Of a stretch of DNA of 8,180 nt, positions 1 through 6,067 are shown in pieces. Source of the stretch: Clostridia bacterium. Lineage in GTDB: Bacteria; Bacillota; Clostridia; Oscillospirales; Butyricicoccaceae. Below the pieces are notes generated by a model. The model was not told the origin of the DNA, did no database searches, and saw only the letters and a list, made by a program, of their open reading frames with translations. The stretch is from the NCBI GenBank assembly GCA_017396925.1, contig JAFQKM010000180.1:1-8180 (forward strand). Direction: 5' to 3'. Position numbers and translations under genes: made by a program. How positions within the stretch are numbered: position 1 is the stretch's first letter; the number at the start of each line of letters is the position of its first letter.

Positions 1-81
1 ACCATCCGGCTGGAATCGGAGGATCTGTATATTGCCGAGAACCCCTATGAAGAGGGTATCCTGCTGCAGAAAACAAAATAA
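1..81 (+). CDS. C-terminal end of an unidentified protein (partial)
   Basis: Frame 1 is open from the left edge and ends in TAA at 79-81, giving the last 26 residues of a protein (TIRLESEDLYIAENPYEEGI and a lysine-rich tail). A strong terminator begins about nine bases after the stop, which supports this as a real gene end. The visible piece is acidic and hydrophilic, with no membrane segment or motif that I recognise, so no function is offered. It converges on the NlpC/P60 gene on the other strand, and the two share the terminator. Confidence 0.6.
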   Translation, partial: TIRLESEDLYIAENPYEEGILLQKTK

Positions 82-89
82 GCAAACAA

Positions 90-120
90 AAAAGAGGCAT
101 CTCATCGAGATGCCTCTTTT
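90..120. terminator. Bidirectional Rho-independent terminator
   Basis: A perfect stem pairs 94-103 with 107-116 around a three-base loop. It extends through A-T pairs (90-93 with 117-120) to about 14 bp. Rightward transcripts end in TTTT-ATTAT. Leftward transcripts end in a run of six T followed by GTTT. It therefore serves both the gene ending at 81 and the convergent NlpC/P60 gene ending at 142. Confidence 0.93.
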
Positions 121-141
121 ATTATCCGTATGTAGTTTAAA

Positions 142-1050
142 TTAATAAACAGTGCCGGCGCCTACATAATGGGAAGAATAGTAGGAGCTGTACAGCGAGT
201 CGTAGCAGACGACCTTGCCGGGACGGGGTGCATGGATAAAGTTGCCGTTGCCGACATAGATACCAACGTGGTTGATTCTGGAACCGCCAGCCGAGCTTGC
301 GAAGAAGACCAGATCGCCGGGCTGCAGATTGTCACGAGAGACCTTGGAGACTCTGGTGTACTGCGAAGCCGAAGAGTGGGGCAGGCTGACGTTGAAGTGC
401 TTGTAGACATAGGATGTGAAGCCCGAGCAGTCGAAGCCCTTGGGAGAGCCGCCGCCGTAGACATAGGGGACACCCAGGAATGTGGATGCATAATCAACGA
501 CCTGGCTGCGAACCGAACCGGAAGCAGCTGTGCCGGAAGAAGCGGCTGTGGAAGAGACCGAGTTGGCAACAACCTCGACATAGTCGGGGTGGATATAGCC
601 GGTAGCACCGGAAGCCAGTTCGATCTTGAACCAACCGGTATTGATGCCGATGATCTTGGCTGTGGTGCCCTTGCTCAGGCGAGTGACGATATCACCGGAG
701 GTAGAAGGTGCGCTTCTTACATTGAGGATATCGGTGGTGATCTTGGCTGCGCCGGGCTGAACGTTCATAATGTCGGACAGTTCGACATAGTCGGCGCTGA
801 CGAAACCGTTCTGGCCATTGTAAGCAACCTTATACCAGCCATCGATGGCATCCAGAACAGCAACACGGTGGGTGTTGGGGATCTGGGTGACAACAGAAGC
901 CGATGTGGAAGCTTCGGAACGCAGATTGAGGGAAGAACCGACCTTGACCTCGCCGCCCTTGACGTCGTAGGCGTTGACCGAAAGGGTCATGAGTGCGGTC
1001 AGGATAAATGTAAGAAACAGAGATTTCTTAATACGATTGAAGAAAGCCAT
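142..1050 (-). CDS. Secreted SH3b-SH3b-NlpC/P60 peptidoglycan hydrolase
   Basis: A 302-residue exported cell-wall enzyme. Residues 1-27 are a typical signal peptide: basic start NRIKK, hydrophobic core, cleavage likely after VNA at 27. Two bacterial SH3 domains follow, about 30-91 and 101-161, each with the LNVR/LNLR, GW(Y/F)K and GY/GF...DYVE signatures; these usually bind wall peptides. A Ser/Ala/Thr-rich linker (about 162-180) leads to an NlpC/P60 domain (about 181-302). The catalytic triad is visible as Cys208 in FDCSGF, His261 in NHVGIY and His273 in FIHAP. By family this is a cysteine peptidase that cuts the stem peptide, commonly at gamma-D-Glu-diaminopimelate; the bond cut here is inferred. 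GGAGGT (minus strand, 1058-1063) sits seven bases before the ATG. It lies 54 bp after the 96-aa gene with no terminator between, so the two are probably co-transcribed. Confidence 0.95.
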   Translation of the reverse strand: MAFFNRIKKSLFLTFILTALMTLSVNAYDVKGGEVKVGSSLNLRSEASTSASVVTQIPNTHRVAVLDAIDGWYKVAYNGQNGFVSADYVELSDIMNVQPGAAKITTDILNVRSAPSTSGDIVTRLSKGTTAKIIGINTGWFKIELASGATGYIHPDYVEVVANSVSSTAASSGTAASGSVRSQVVDYASTFLGVPYVYGGGSPKGFDCSGFTSYVYKHFNVSLPHSSASQYTRVSKVSRDNLQPGDLVFFASSAGGSRINHVGIYVGNGNFIHAPRPGKVVCYDSLYSSYYSSHYVGAGTVY

Positions 1051-1104
1051 GGGTATTACCTCCGGGAAATATAAAACGAAACGGCCTGTGGGGCAGGAGA
1101 CAGA

Positions 1105-1395
1105 TTACTTGGCGTTTCTGTCGAGCCAGATGGAAGCGATGTCCATCGCATTGTAGAGGCCGTCTTTGGTGGACGACTTGATGATCTTGTCTTTTGCGTT
1201 GATATCGGGGTCGGTCAGCTGCAGCTGAACGGAAACCTTTTCGGCTACGTCGAGGTCGCCGACCTTCTTGGTGGAGAGCACCTGAAGAACTGCGATGTAC
1301 TTGTCCGACATATAGCCGTAATAAATGGTGTTGTCCTTACGGATGAGAGGACGGCCCTTGTAAGTCAGGGGAATCTTATTGGTGTTATCGCTCAT
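1105..1395 (-). CDS. Conserved-looking small protein of unknown function (96 aa)
   Basis: A 96-residue soluble protein that I do not recognise. It has no signal peptide, membrane segment or cysteine. The middle looks like a compact beta-rich fold (IYYGYMSDKYIAVLQVL, then KVSVQLQLTD), followed by a lysine/aspartate-rich stretch and a C-terminal helix ending DIASIWLDRNAK. Evidence that it is real: GGAGGT (1401-1406, minus strand) five bases before the ATG, and a near-consensus promoter just upstream. It is the first gene of a probable two-gene transcript with the NlpC/P60 hydrolase. This hints at an envelope- or growth-related role, but neighbourhood is the only basis for that. Confidence 0.85.
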   Translation of the reverse strand: MSDNTNKIPLTYKGRPLIRKDNTIYYGYMSDKYIAVLQVLSTKKVGDLDVAEKVSVQLQLTDPDINAKDKIIKSSTKDGLYNAMDIASIWLDRNAK

Positions 1396-1415
1396 AGCAA
1401 ACCTCCGATGATAAT

Positions 1416-1443
1416 ATTATATCACACTGGTAACAAAAGTCAA
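1416..1443 (-). promoter_or_regulatory. Sigma-A promoter of the 96-aa / NlpC-P60 operon
   Basis: Read on the minus strand, TTGACT (1438-1443) and a perfect TATAAT (1416-1421) are 16 bp apart. The ribosome binding site begins ten bases downstream of the -10 box, so the 5' leader must be very short. A-tracts continue upstream of the -35 box (1446-1470) and could act as an UP element. Confidence 0.8.
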
Positions 1444-1445
1444 AC

Positions 1446-1470
1446 AAAAAGTAACAAAATGCTTACAAAA
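1446..1470 (-). promoter_or_regulatory. Phased A-tracts / possible UP element
   Basis: Upstream of the -35 box, A-tracts begin at 1446, 1456 and 1467, with another at 1435 inside the promoter. The steps are 11, 10 and 11 bp, close to one helical turn, as in intrinsically bent DNA. Three of the tracts sit in near-identical octamers: TAACAAAA at 1431 and 1452, TTACAAAA at 1463. A bend, an UP element or a repeated protein site are all possible. Confidence 0.45.
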
Positions 1471-1526
1471 GTTTTCGGCCAATATTTCCCGGTGGTTTTG
1501 CCCGAAAAATGTCGCCTTTCTGTTAC

Positions 1527-1564
1527 AAAACCGAACCCCTGCCGGCAAAAGGGCAGGGGTTCGG
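1527..1564 (-). terminator. Rho-independent terminator of ireB
   Basis: A 13-bp GC-rich stem pairs 1531-1543 with 1552-1564 around an eight-base loop. On the minus strand it is followed by TTTTG (1527-1530), a short T-run. It starts about seven bases after the ireB stop and separates ireB from the 96-aa gene promoter. There is no T-run in the plus direction. Confidence 0.85.
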
Positions 1565-1571
1565 GATCAAA

Positions 1572-1817
1572 TCAATTGGAAAGATACTGTCTGACAAGCT
1601 CCTGAAGAAGCTCATCACGGTCGATCTTGCGGATGAGACCACGGGCATTGTGATGATTTGTAATGTAAGTGGGGTCTTCCGAAAGGATGTAACCGACGAT
1701 CTGGTTGATGGGGTTGTAACCCTTTTCGCGGAGTGCATCATAAACGGTGGTCAAAATGCGCTTCATCTCCTGATTGGCGTCATCTTTCACATTAAACTTC
1801 TTGGTTCCGTCGATCAT
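1572..1817 (-). CDS. ireB: IreB / UPF0297 (YrzL) family protein
   Basis: An 81-residue protein matching the IreB/UPF0297 family along its whole length. The signature EKGYNPINQIVGY is at 31-43, DPTYIT at 48-53, and NARGLIRKIDRDELLQELV at 57-75. In Enterococcus faecalis, IreB is a small dimeric cytosolic protein phosphorylated on N-terminal threonines by the PASTA kinase IreK, and it lowers intrinsic cephalosporin resistance. Here Thr5 is the only threonine in the first 20 residues and the best candidate site (inference). GGAGGG (1825-1830) lies seven bases before the ATG. In many Firmicutes the gene sits with the ruvX-like yrrK and with yrzB. Here it stands alone between pheT and the 96-aa gene, with its own promoter and terminator. 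Confidence 0.93.
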   Translation of the reverse strand: MIDGTKKFNVKDDANQEMKRILTTVYDALREKGYNPINQIVGYILSEDPTYITNHHNARGLIRKIDRDELLQELVRQYLSN

Positions 1818-1877
1818 TCTGATACCCTCCTCGAGATCGATGTGATGTTTGTCCAGCGCGTGCTGAATACAAAACTT

Positions 1878-1906
1878 ATTATATTACAACTTTGACTTAA
1901 AGTAAA
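1878..1906 (-). promoter_or_regulatory. Probable sigma-A promoter of ireB
   Basis: On the minus strand, TTTACT (1901-1906) and a perfect TATAAT (1878-1883) are separated by 17 bp. This leaves a leader of about 55 bases before the ireB start. The -35 box is weak (four of six). The promoter begins only about 20 bp after the pheT stop, where no clear terminator is seen. Confidence 0.65.
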
Positions 1907-1924
1907 GCAAAAGTTTCAAAACGG

Positions 1925-4615
1925 TTACGCACGGATGACAGCGCCGCAATCGGCAGCCAGAACTTCCAGGATGCTCTTGACGTCGGCATCGGCTTCCTCG
2001 CCGGTCAGGCTGCGGTCGTCGGCACGCAGGACCAGGTTGAAGGCGACGCTCTTCTTGCCTTCGGGAACACCCTTGCCCTGGTAGATGTCGAACAGCTTGA
2101 CGCCCTTGAGCAGGCCCTTGGCGCCCTTCTTGATGGCAGCTTCCAGCTGGCCGACGGTAACGGCATTGTCACAGACAACGGCGATGTCACGGGTGACCGA
2201 GGGGAACTTGGGCAGAGGCTTGTATTCGGCGTCCTGACCCTTGACGGCCAGCAGGGCGTCGAAGGAGAGCTCTGCACAGTAGAAGGCGGCGTCAACACCG
2301 TAGTTCTTGGAAACCAGGGGATGGATCTGGCCGAATACACCGATCAGTGTGTCACCGGCATAAACCTCGGCGCAGCGGCCGGGATGATAGGAGGGGTTGG
2401 ATGTGCAGGGCTCGAAGCGGATCTCTTCGGCACGCAGGTCACCGAGAATGGCCTCGATGATGCCCTTGAGCTTAAAGAAGTCCATATCATCGCCATAAGC
2501 GCCCATCGACAGGATCTTGGACTCGACAGCCAGGCCGTCTTCGCCGCCCATCTTGTAGATGCGGCCCAGCTCGTACAGCTTGGCATTCTTGTTGCGGTAG
2601 TTATAGTTGCGGGTCAGGATCTCCAGCATGGAAGGCAGAACGGTGGTACGCATGATGGAGGTATCCTCGCCCAGAGGATTGAGGATCTTGAAGGAAGCGC
2701 GGCGCTCGTCGTCGGCTGCCCAGCGGATCTTATCGTAGTAGGTGGGGGAGATGAAAGAGTAGGTGATGATCTCGTCGAAGCCGCAGCCGCGAGCCAGCTC
2801 GCCCAGACGGTTTTCAACAACCTGGATGGGGGAATAGCCGCCCTGTGTGGTCTCGCCGCGCATCAGGGTGATGGGAATGTTGTTGTAGCCGTAGAAACGG
2901 GCAACTTCCTCGGCCAGATCGGCCATGGCCTGTACGTCTGCACGCCAGGAGGGAACGATGACCTGATCGCCTTCAACGACGAAGCCGACATTTTCCAGAT
3001 ACTTGACCATGTCTTCGGCCGAAACATCGGTGCCCAGCAGGCCGTTGATCTTTTCGGGCTCCAGCTTGAGGACGGTGGGCTGGGGAACGAAGTTGAGGAT
3101 GTCGATGACGCCTTCCAGAACTTCACCGGCGCCCAGCATCTCGACCAGCTCGCAGGCGCGGTCGACAGCAGGCAGTGTATTCATGGGGTCGAGGCCCTTT
3201 TCAAACTTAGCCGAAGCTTCGGTACGCATGCCCAGAGCCAGCGCGGTCTTGCGGATGCAGGTACCGTCGAAGCAGGCCGACTCGAAGACGACGTCAACGG
3301 TGTCGTCGACGATCTCGGAGTTGAGGCCGCCCATGATGCCGGCCAGGCCGACAGCACGGTCCTGGTCAGCGATGACCAGCATGTTGCTGTTCAGCGTGCG
3401 GACGCCGCCGTCCAGTGTGGTCAGCTCTTCGCCCTCGGCTGCGCGGCGGACGATGATCTTGCCGCCGTTGACGTAACGATAGTCAAAAGCGTGCATGGGC
3501 TGGCCATATTCCAGCATGACGTAGTTGGTGATGTCGACGATGTTGTTGATGGGGCGGACGCCCATGGCGCGCAGACGCTCGCGCATCCACTTGGGAGAGG
3601 GGCCGATCTTGACATTCTTGACCATACGGGCCGAGTAACGGGGGCACAGCTCGGGATCGGGGGTTTCGACGTCGAGCAGTTCGAAGAGGCTGCCCTCGGC
3701 GCCGCCCTTGACAACGGGAGTGTGCAGCTTAAGCTCGGCATTGTAGGTGGCAGCGGCCTCACGGGCCAGACCGATGATCGACAGGCAGTCGGGACGGTTG
3801 GGGGTGATCTCAAACTCGACAACATGGTCATCCATGCCGATGACGGGCTTGATGTCGTCGCCGGGCTTGCAGTCTTCGTTCAGAATGAAGATACCGTCTT
3901 CAATGCAGTGGGGGAACTCACGCTGTTCGGCATGGAGATCGGCCAGTGTGCAGATGGTGCCGCTCTTTGTATTGTAAGCGACCATGTCGCCTTCATGCAG
4001 GTTCATGCAGTCGGATTCGATGGTGAGGTTTTCCTTGCCGGTTTCGAGAACAACGCGGAAACAGCCATAGCACAGGGGCTCGACGCCGGCAACCTTTGCT
4101 GCAACGACGGGACCGTAGATCTTGTGGCCGGCCTGAATGTCGGCAGGGATCGAAGGCTTTTCGGGATCGATGGCCTTATAGTCGCCCAGGATGGCAGCAG
4201 CCTTGATGACGGCATAGGGGAAATCACGCTCGTCGAGGCCCAGTTCGCTCAGGCCGCAGAGCATGCCGTTGGACTTGACGCCGCGCAGCTTGCCCTTTTC
4301 GATCTTGACGCCGCCGGGCAGGGTGGACTTGTGCTTGGCAACGGGAACGATGTCGCCGACATGGACATTCCATGCGCCGGTAACGATCTGAACGGGCTCC
4401 TCCTCGCCGATGTTGATCTGGCAGATCCACATATGGTCAGAGTCGGGGTGATGCTCGAGGGATACGATCTGGCCGACAACAACATTGTTGATCTCGGTGC
4501 CCAGATCTTCTGTGCCTTCAACCTTGGAACCCGAAAGGGTCATGGCCTCGGCGAAATCTTTATCGTTTGCTGTGATACGTACAAACTCATCCAGCCATTT
4601 TCTGCTGAGATTCAT
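1925..4615 (-). CDS. pheT: Phenylalanine--tRNA ligase beta subunit, with enlarged N-terminal region
   Basis: The beta subunit of the cytosolic alpha2beta2 enzyme that charges tRNA-Phe. It is 896 residues; bacterial PheT is usually about 800. Order of domains: EMAP-like tRNA-binding OB-fold (about 42-143, with IVTGAWN at 77-83 and KLRGVKSNGM at 109-118); an extra segment (about 136-236); the B3/B4 editing module (about 315-490); a B5 domain (about 508-580, with SWRAD and LAEEVAR); a catalytic-like core (about 595-790); and the ferredoxin-fold anticodon-binding domain (about 803-896, from PKFPSVTRDIAVV). The extra segment resembles a worn second copy of the OB-fold (see findings). The canonical EDGIFIL sequence that normally closes the first OB-fold occurs only after the extra segment (239-245). 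The start has AAAGGAG ten bases upstream, and 18 bp separate it from pheS, so the two are co-transcribed under the T-box leader. Confidence 0.97.
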   Translation of the reverse strand: MNLSRKWLDEFVRITANDKDFAEAMTLSGSKVEGTEDLGTEINNVVVGQIVSLEHHPDSDHMWICQINIGEEEPVQIVTGAWNVHVGDIVPVAKHKSTLPGGVKIEKGKLRGVKSNGMLCGLSELGLDERDFPYAVIKAAAILGDYKAIDPEKPSIPADIQAGHKIYGPVVAAKVAGVEPLCYGCFRVVLETGKENLTIESDCMNLHEGDMVAYNTKSGTICTLADLHAEQREFPHCIEDGIFILNEDCKPGDDIKPVIGMDDHVVEFEITPNRPDCLSIIGLAREAAATYNAELKLHTPVVKGGAEGSLFELLDVETPDPELCPRYSARMVKNVKIGPSPKWMRERLRAMGVRPINNIVDITNYVMLEYGQPMHAFDYRYVNGGKIIVRRAAEGEELTTLDGGVRTLNSNMLVIADQDRAVGLAGIMGGLNSEIVDDTVDVVFESACFDGTCIRKTALALGMRTEASAKFEKGLDPMNTLPAVDRACELVEMLGAGEVLEGVIDILNFVPQPTVLKLEPEKINGLLGTDVSAEDMVKYLENVGFVVEGDQVIVPSWRADVQAMADLAEEVARFYGYNNIPITLMRGETTQGGYSPIQVVENRLGELARGCGFDEIITYSFISPTYYDKIRWAADDERRASFKILNPLGEDTSIMRTTVLPSMLEILTRNYNYRNKNAKLYELGRIYKMGGEDGLAVESKILSMGAYGDDMDFFKLKGIIEAILGDLRAEEIRFEPCTSNPSYHPGRCAEVYAGDTLIGVFGQIHPLVSKNYGVDAAFYCAELSFDALLAVKGQDAEYKPLPKFPSVTRDIAVVCDNAVTVGQLEAAIKKGAKGLLKGVKLFDIYQGKGVPEGKKSVAFNLVLRADDRSLTGEEADADVKSILEVLAADCGAVIRA

Positions 4616-4633
4616 AGTGCAAATACTCCTTTC

Positions 4634-5659
4634 TTAGAACTGCTCGAGGAAACGGATGTCGTTCTCGAAGATGAGGCGCAGGTCGGCGATCTTGAAGCGG
4701 CGCATGGCCATACGCTCCAGGCCGATACCGAAGGCCCAGCCGGAGTAGACATTGGTGTCGATGCCGGCCATCTCCAGGACCTTGGGATGGATCATGCCTG
4801 CACCCAGCAGTTCGATCCAGCCTTCACCCTTGCAGGTGGGGCAGCCAACGCCGCCGCACTTATGGCACTGAACGTCCATTTCGCAGGAAGGCTCGGTGAA
4901 GGGGAAGTGGTGGGGACGGAAACGGGTCTTGGTGCCCTTGCCGTACAGCTGTTCAACAACTGTGTTGAGGGTACCCTTCAGGTCGGCCATGGTGATGTTC
5001 TTGTCGATGACCATACCTTCGACCTGATGGAACATGGGGGAGTGGGTGGCGTCGACCTCGTCCTTACGGTAAACGCGGCCGGGAGCCAGAATACGGATGG
5101 GCAGCTCCATGGTGTCCATGGCGCGGACCTGCATGGGCGAGGTCTGGGAGCGCAGCATGACACGGCTGTCTTCGTCGAAATAGAAGGTGTCCGACCAGTC
5201 GCGGGAGGGATGACCCTCTTCGGCGTTCAGACGGTCGAAATTGTTGGTGGCCAGCTCGACTTCGGGGCCATCCAGAATGGTGAAGCCCATGCCGATGAAG
5301 ATCTCCTTCAGTTCGTCGAGGGCGACATACATGGGATGCTTGTGGCCGACATTGACCGGTGTGCCGGGGATGGTGACGTCGAGGGTCTCGTCCAGCAGCT
5401 GCTGCTCGAGGGCAGCCTCAGCCAGCTTGACCGAAGCGGTGTCGATGGCGTTCTCCAGCTGGGCACGGACTTCGTTGGCCAGCTGGCCCATGGCGGGACG
5501 CTCGGAGGCATCCAGCTTGCCCATCATCTTAAGGACGGCGGTCAGCTCGCCCTTCTTGCCCAGATACTTGATACGGGCTGCTTCCAGCGCATCCTTGCTG
5601 CCGGCCGAAGTGATCTCTTCGAGGCCCTGCTTGAGGATCAGTTCAAGTTGTTCTTTCAT
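4634..5659 (-). CDS. pheS: Phenylalanine--tRNA ligase alpha subunit
   Basis: The 341-residue catalytic subunit of the class II phenylalanyl-tRNA synthetase, of normal length. Residues 1-90 form the helical N-terminal arm that contacts tRNA-Phe. Class II motif 1 lies around 108-131 (HPMYVALDELKEIFIGMGF). Motif 2 runs from GRVYRKDEVDATH (194-206) into the MFHQVEG loop. Motif 3 is GWAFGIGLERMAM (307-319), with Arg316 contacting ATP. The phenylalanine-pocket region includes HHFPFTEPSCEMD (250-262). A CxxC-x4-CxxC knuckle at 265-276 may bind zinc; it is a common feature of Firmicute PheS rather than an oddity. AAGGAG lies eight bases before the ATG, about 45 bp after the leader terminator. First gene of the T-box-controlled pheST operon. 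Confidence 0.98.
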   Translation of the reverse strand: MKEQLELILKQGLEEITSAGSKDALEAARIKYLGKKGELTAVLKMMGKLDASERPAMGQLANEVRAQLENAIDTASVKLAEAALEQQLLDETLDVTIPGTPVNVGHKHPMYVALDELKEIFIGMGFTILDGPEVELATNNFDRLNAEEGHPSRDWSDTFYFDEDSRVMLRSQTSPMQVRAMDTMELPIRILAPGRVYRKDEVDATHSPMFHQVEGMVIDKNITMADLKGTLNTVVEQLYGKGTKTRFRPHHFPFTEPSCEMDVQCHKCGGVGCPTCKGEGWIELLGAGMIHPKVLEMAGIDTNVYSGWAFGIGLERMAMRRFKIADLRLIFENDIRFLEQF

Positions 5660-5704
5660 TACACTTGCTCCTTACTTGGTATATTGTAATTTTTATCGCA
5701 AAAT

Positions 5705-5740
5705 AAAAAAGCTTTCATCCCTCCGAAAAGGGACGAAAGC
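5705..5740 (-). terminator. Regulated terminator of the T-box leader
   Basis: On the minus strand an 11-bp stem with one G-U pair joins 5730-5740 to 5711-5721 around an eight-base loop. Six T follow (5705-5710). The first strand of this stem overlaps the bases used by the T-box antiterminator, which is the switch. Confidence 0.95.
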
Positions 5741-5968
5741 ATACTTCCGCGGTACCACCCAAATTCCCGCCATGCGGGCACTTATGTCCTGTAACGGGGA
5801 CCGGCCGCCCATGCCTACTCTATATTATGGATAGAATATATTTCCGCACAGATGCTCCGAAGGGAACTTCACAGATCCCGCAGCACAGGCTTGCACCAAA
5901 CCGCCTGCTCTCTGCAGCTGCCAAGATAAGCTACTCGCTTCATCGCCGCATTTCACGATTTTAGGTTA
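5705..5968 (-). ncRNA. T-box riboswitch leader of pheST
   Basis: This fills most of the 408-bp gap between pheS and the transporter genes. On the minus strand, Stem I shows a GATG/CATC base (5941-5944 with 5851-5854), an AGTA box (5932-5935), an AGAGAG bulge (5908-5913), paired arms GCAGC/GCTGC (5917-5921 with 5880-5884) and CAGGC/GCCTG (5903-5907 with 5886-5890), and a GGTG terminal loop (5894-5897). A TTC triplet at 5864-5866 is the best candidate for the Phe specifier codon; a second TTC lies six bases downstream. Further on come a GTCC/GGAC stem (5798-5801 with 5786-5789) and a CCCGC/GCGGG hairpin (5766-5778). The T-box itself, TGGGTGGTACCGCGG, is at 5747-5761. Its UGGU bulge (5754-5757) complements an ACCA tRNA end, and tRNA-Phe normally carries A at the discriminator position. 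The GGG at 5758-5760 can pair with CCC at 5730-5732, competing with the terminator. Uncharged tRNA-Phe should therefore turn pheST on. Confidence 0.95.
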
Positions 5969-5974
5969 TAACTA

Positions 5975-6003
5975 AATATAGCACAGCGATTTTGGCTTTT
6001 CAA
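5975..6003 (-). promoter_or_regulatory. Sigma-A promoter of the T-box / pheST operon
   Basis: On the minus strand, TTGAAA (5998-6003) and TATATT (5975-5980) are exactly 17 bp apart. Transcription would begin near 5968, about 24 bases before the base of Stem I, as expected for a T-box leader. Confidence 0.8.
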
Positions 6004-6026
6004 TCTTTTTTGGCGAAAAAGTTCAT

Positions 6027-6058
6027 AAAAAAACCTCTGCCCCGGGAAAGGGCAGAGG
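6027..6058 (-). terminator. Rho-independent terminator of the chromate-transporter pair
   Basis: A nine-base GC-rich stem pairs 6050-6058 with 6034-6042 around a seven-base loop. Seven T follow on the minus strand (6027-6033). It begins about ten bases after the second transporter gene and shields the pheST promoter from read-through. Confidence 0.93.
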
Positions 6059-6067
6059 GAAAGGGGA

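Noticed and set aside
169..1074. Rightward 301-codon open frame opposite the NlpC/P60 gene
   Set aside because: The minus-strand gene has a signal peptide, two SH3b domains, a catalytic triad and a good ribosome binding site. The plus-strand frame has none of these and is a shadow.
1886..1920. Inverted repeat (AACTTT...AAAGTT) after pheT as a terminator
   Set aside because: Stem is short and entirely A-T rich apart from single pairs, with a long loop and no T-run; it overlaps the ireB promoter instead.
4805..4842. Four-cysteine knuckle in PheS (residues 265-276) as a novel zinc insertion
   Set aside because: A CxxC-x4-CxxC segment at this place is common in Firmicute PheS, so it is noted in the gene entry but not treated as unusual.
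2321..5689. Very long rightward open frame (1122 codons) antisense to pheT and pheS
   Set aside because: It exactly shadows two certain genes, has no ribosome binding site, and encodes an implausible Asp/Gly/Ala/Gln-rich string with no domain. It results from the GC-biased codon use of pheST on the other strand.
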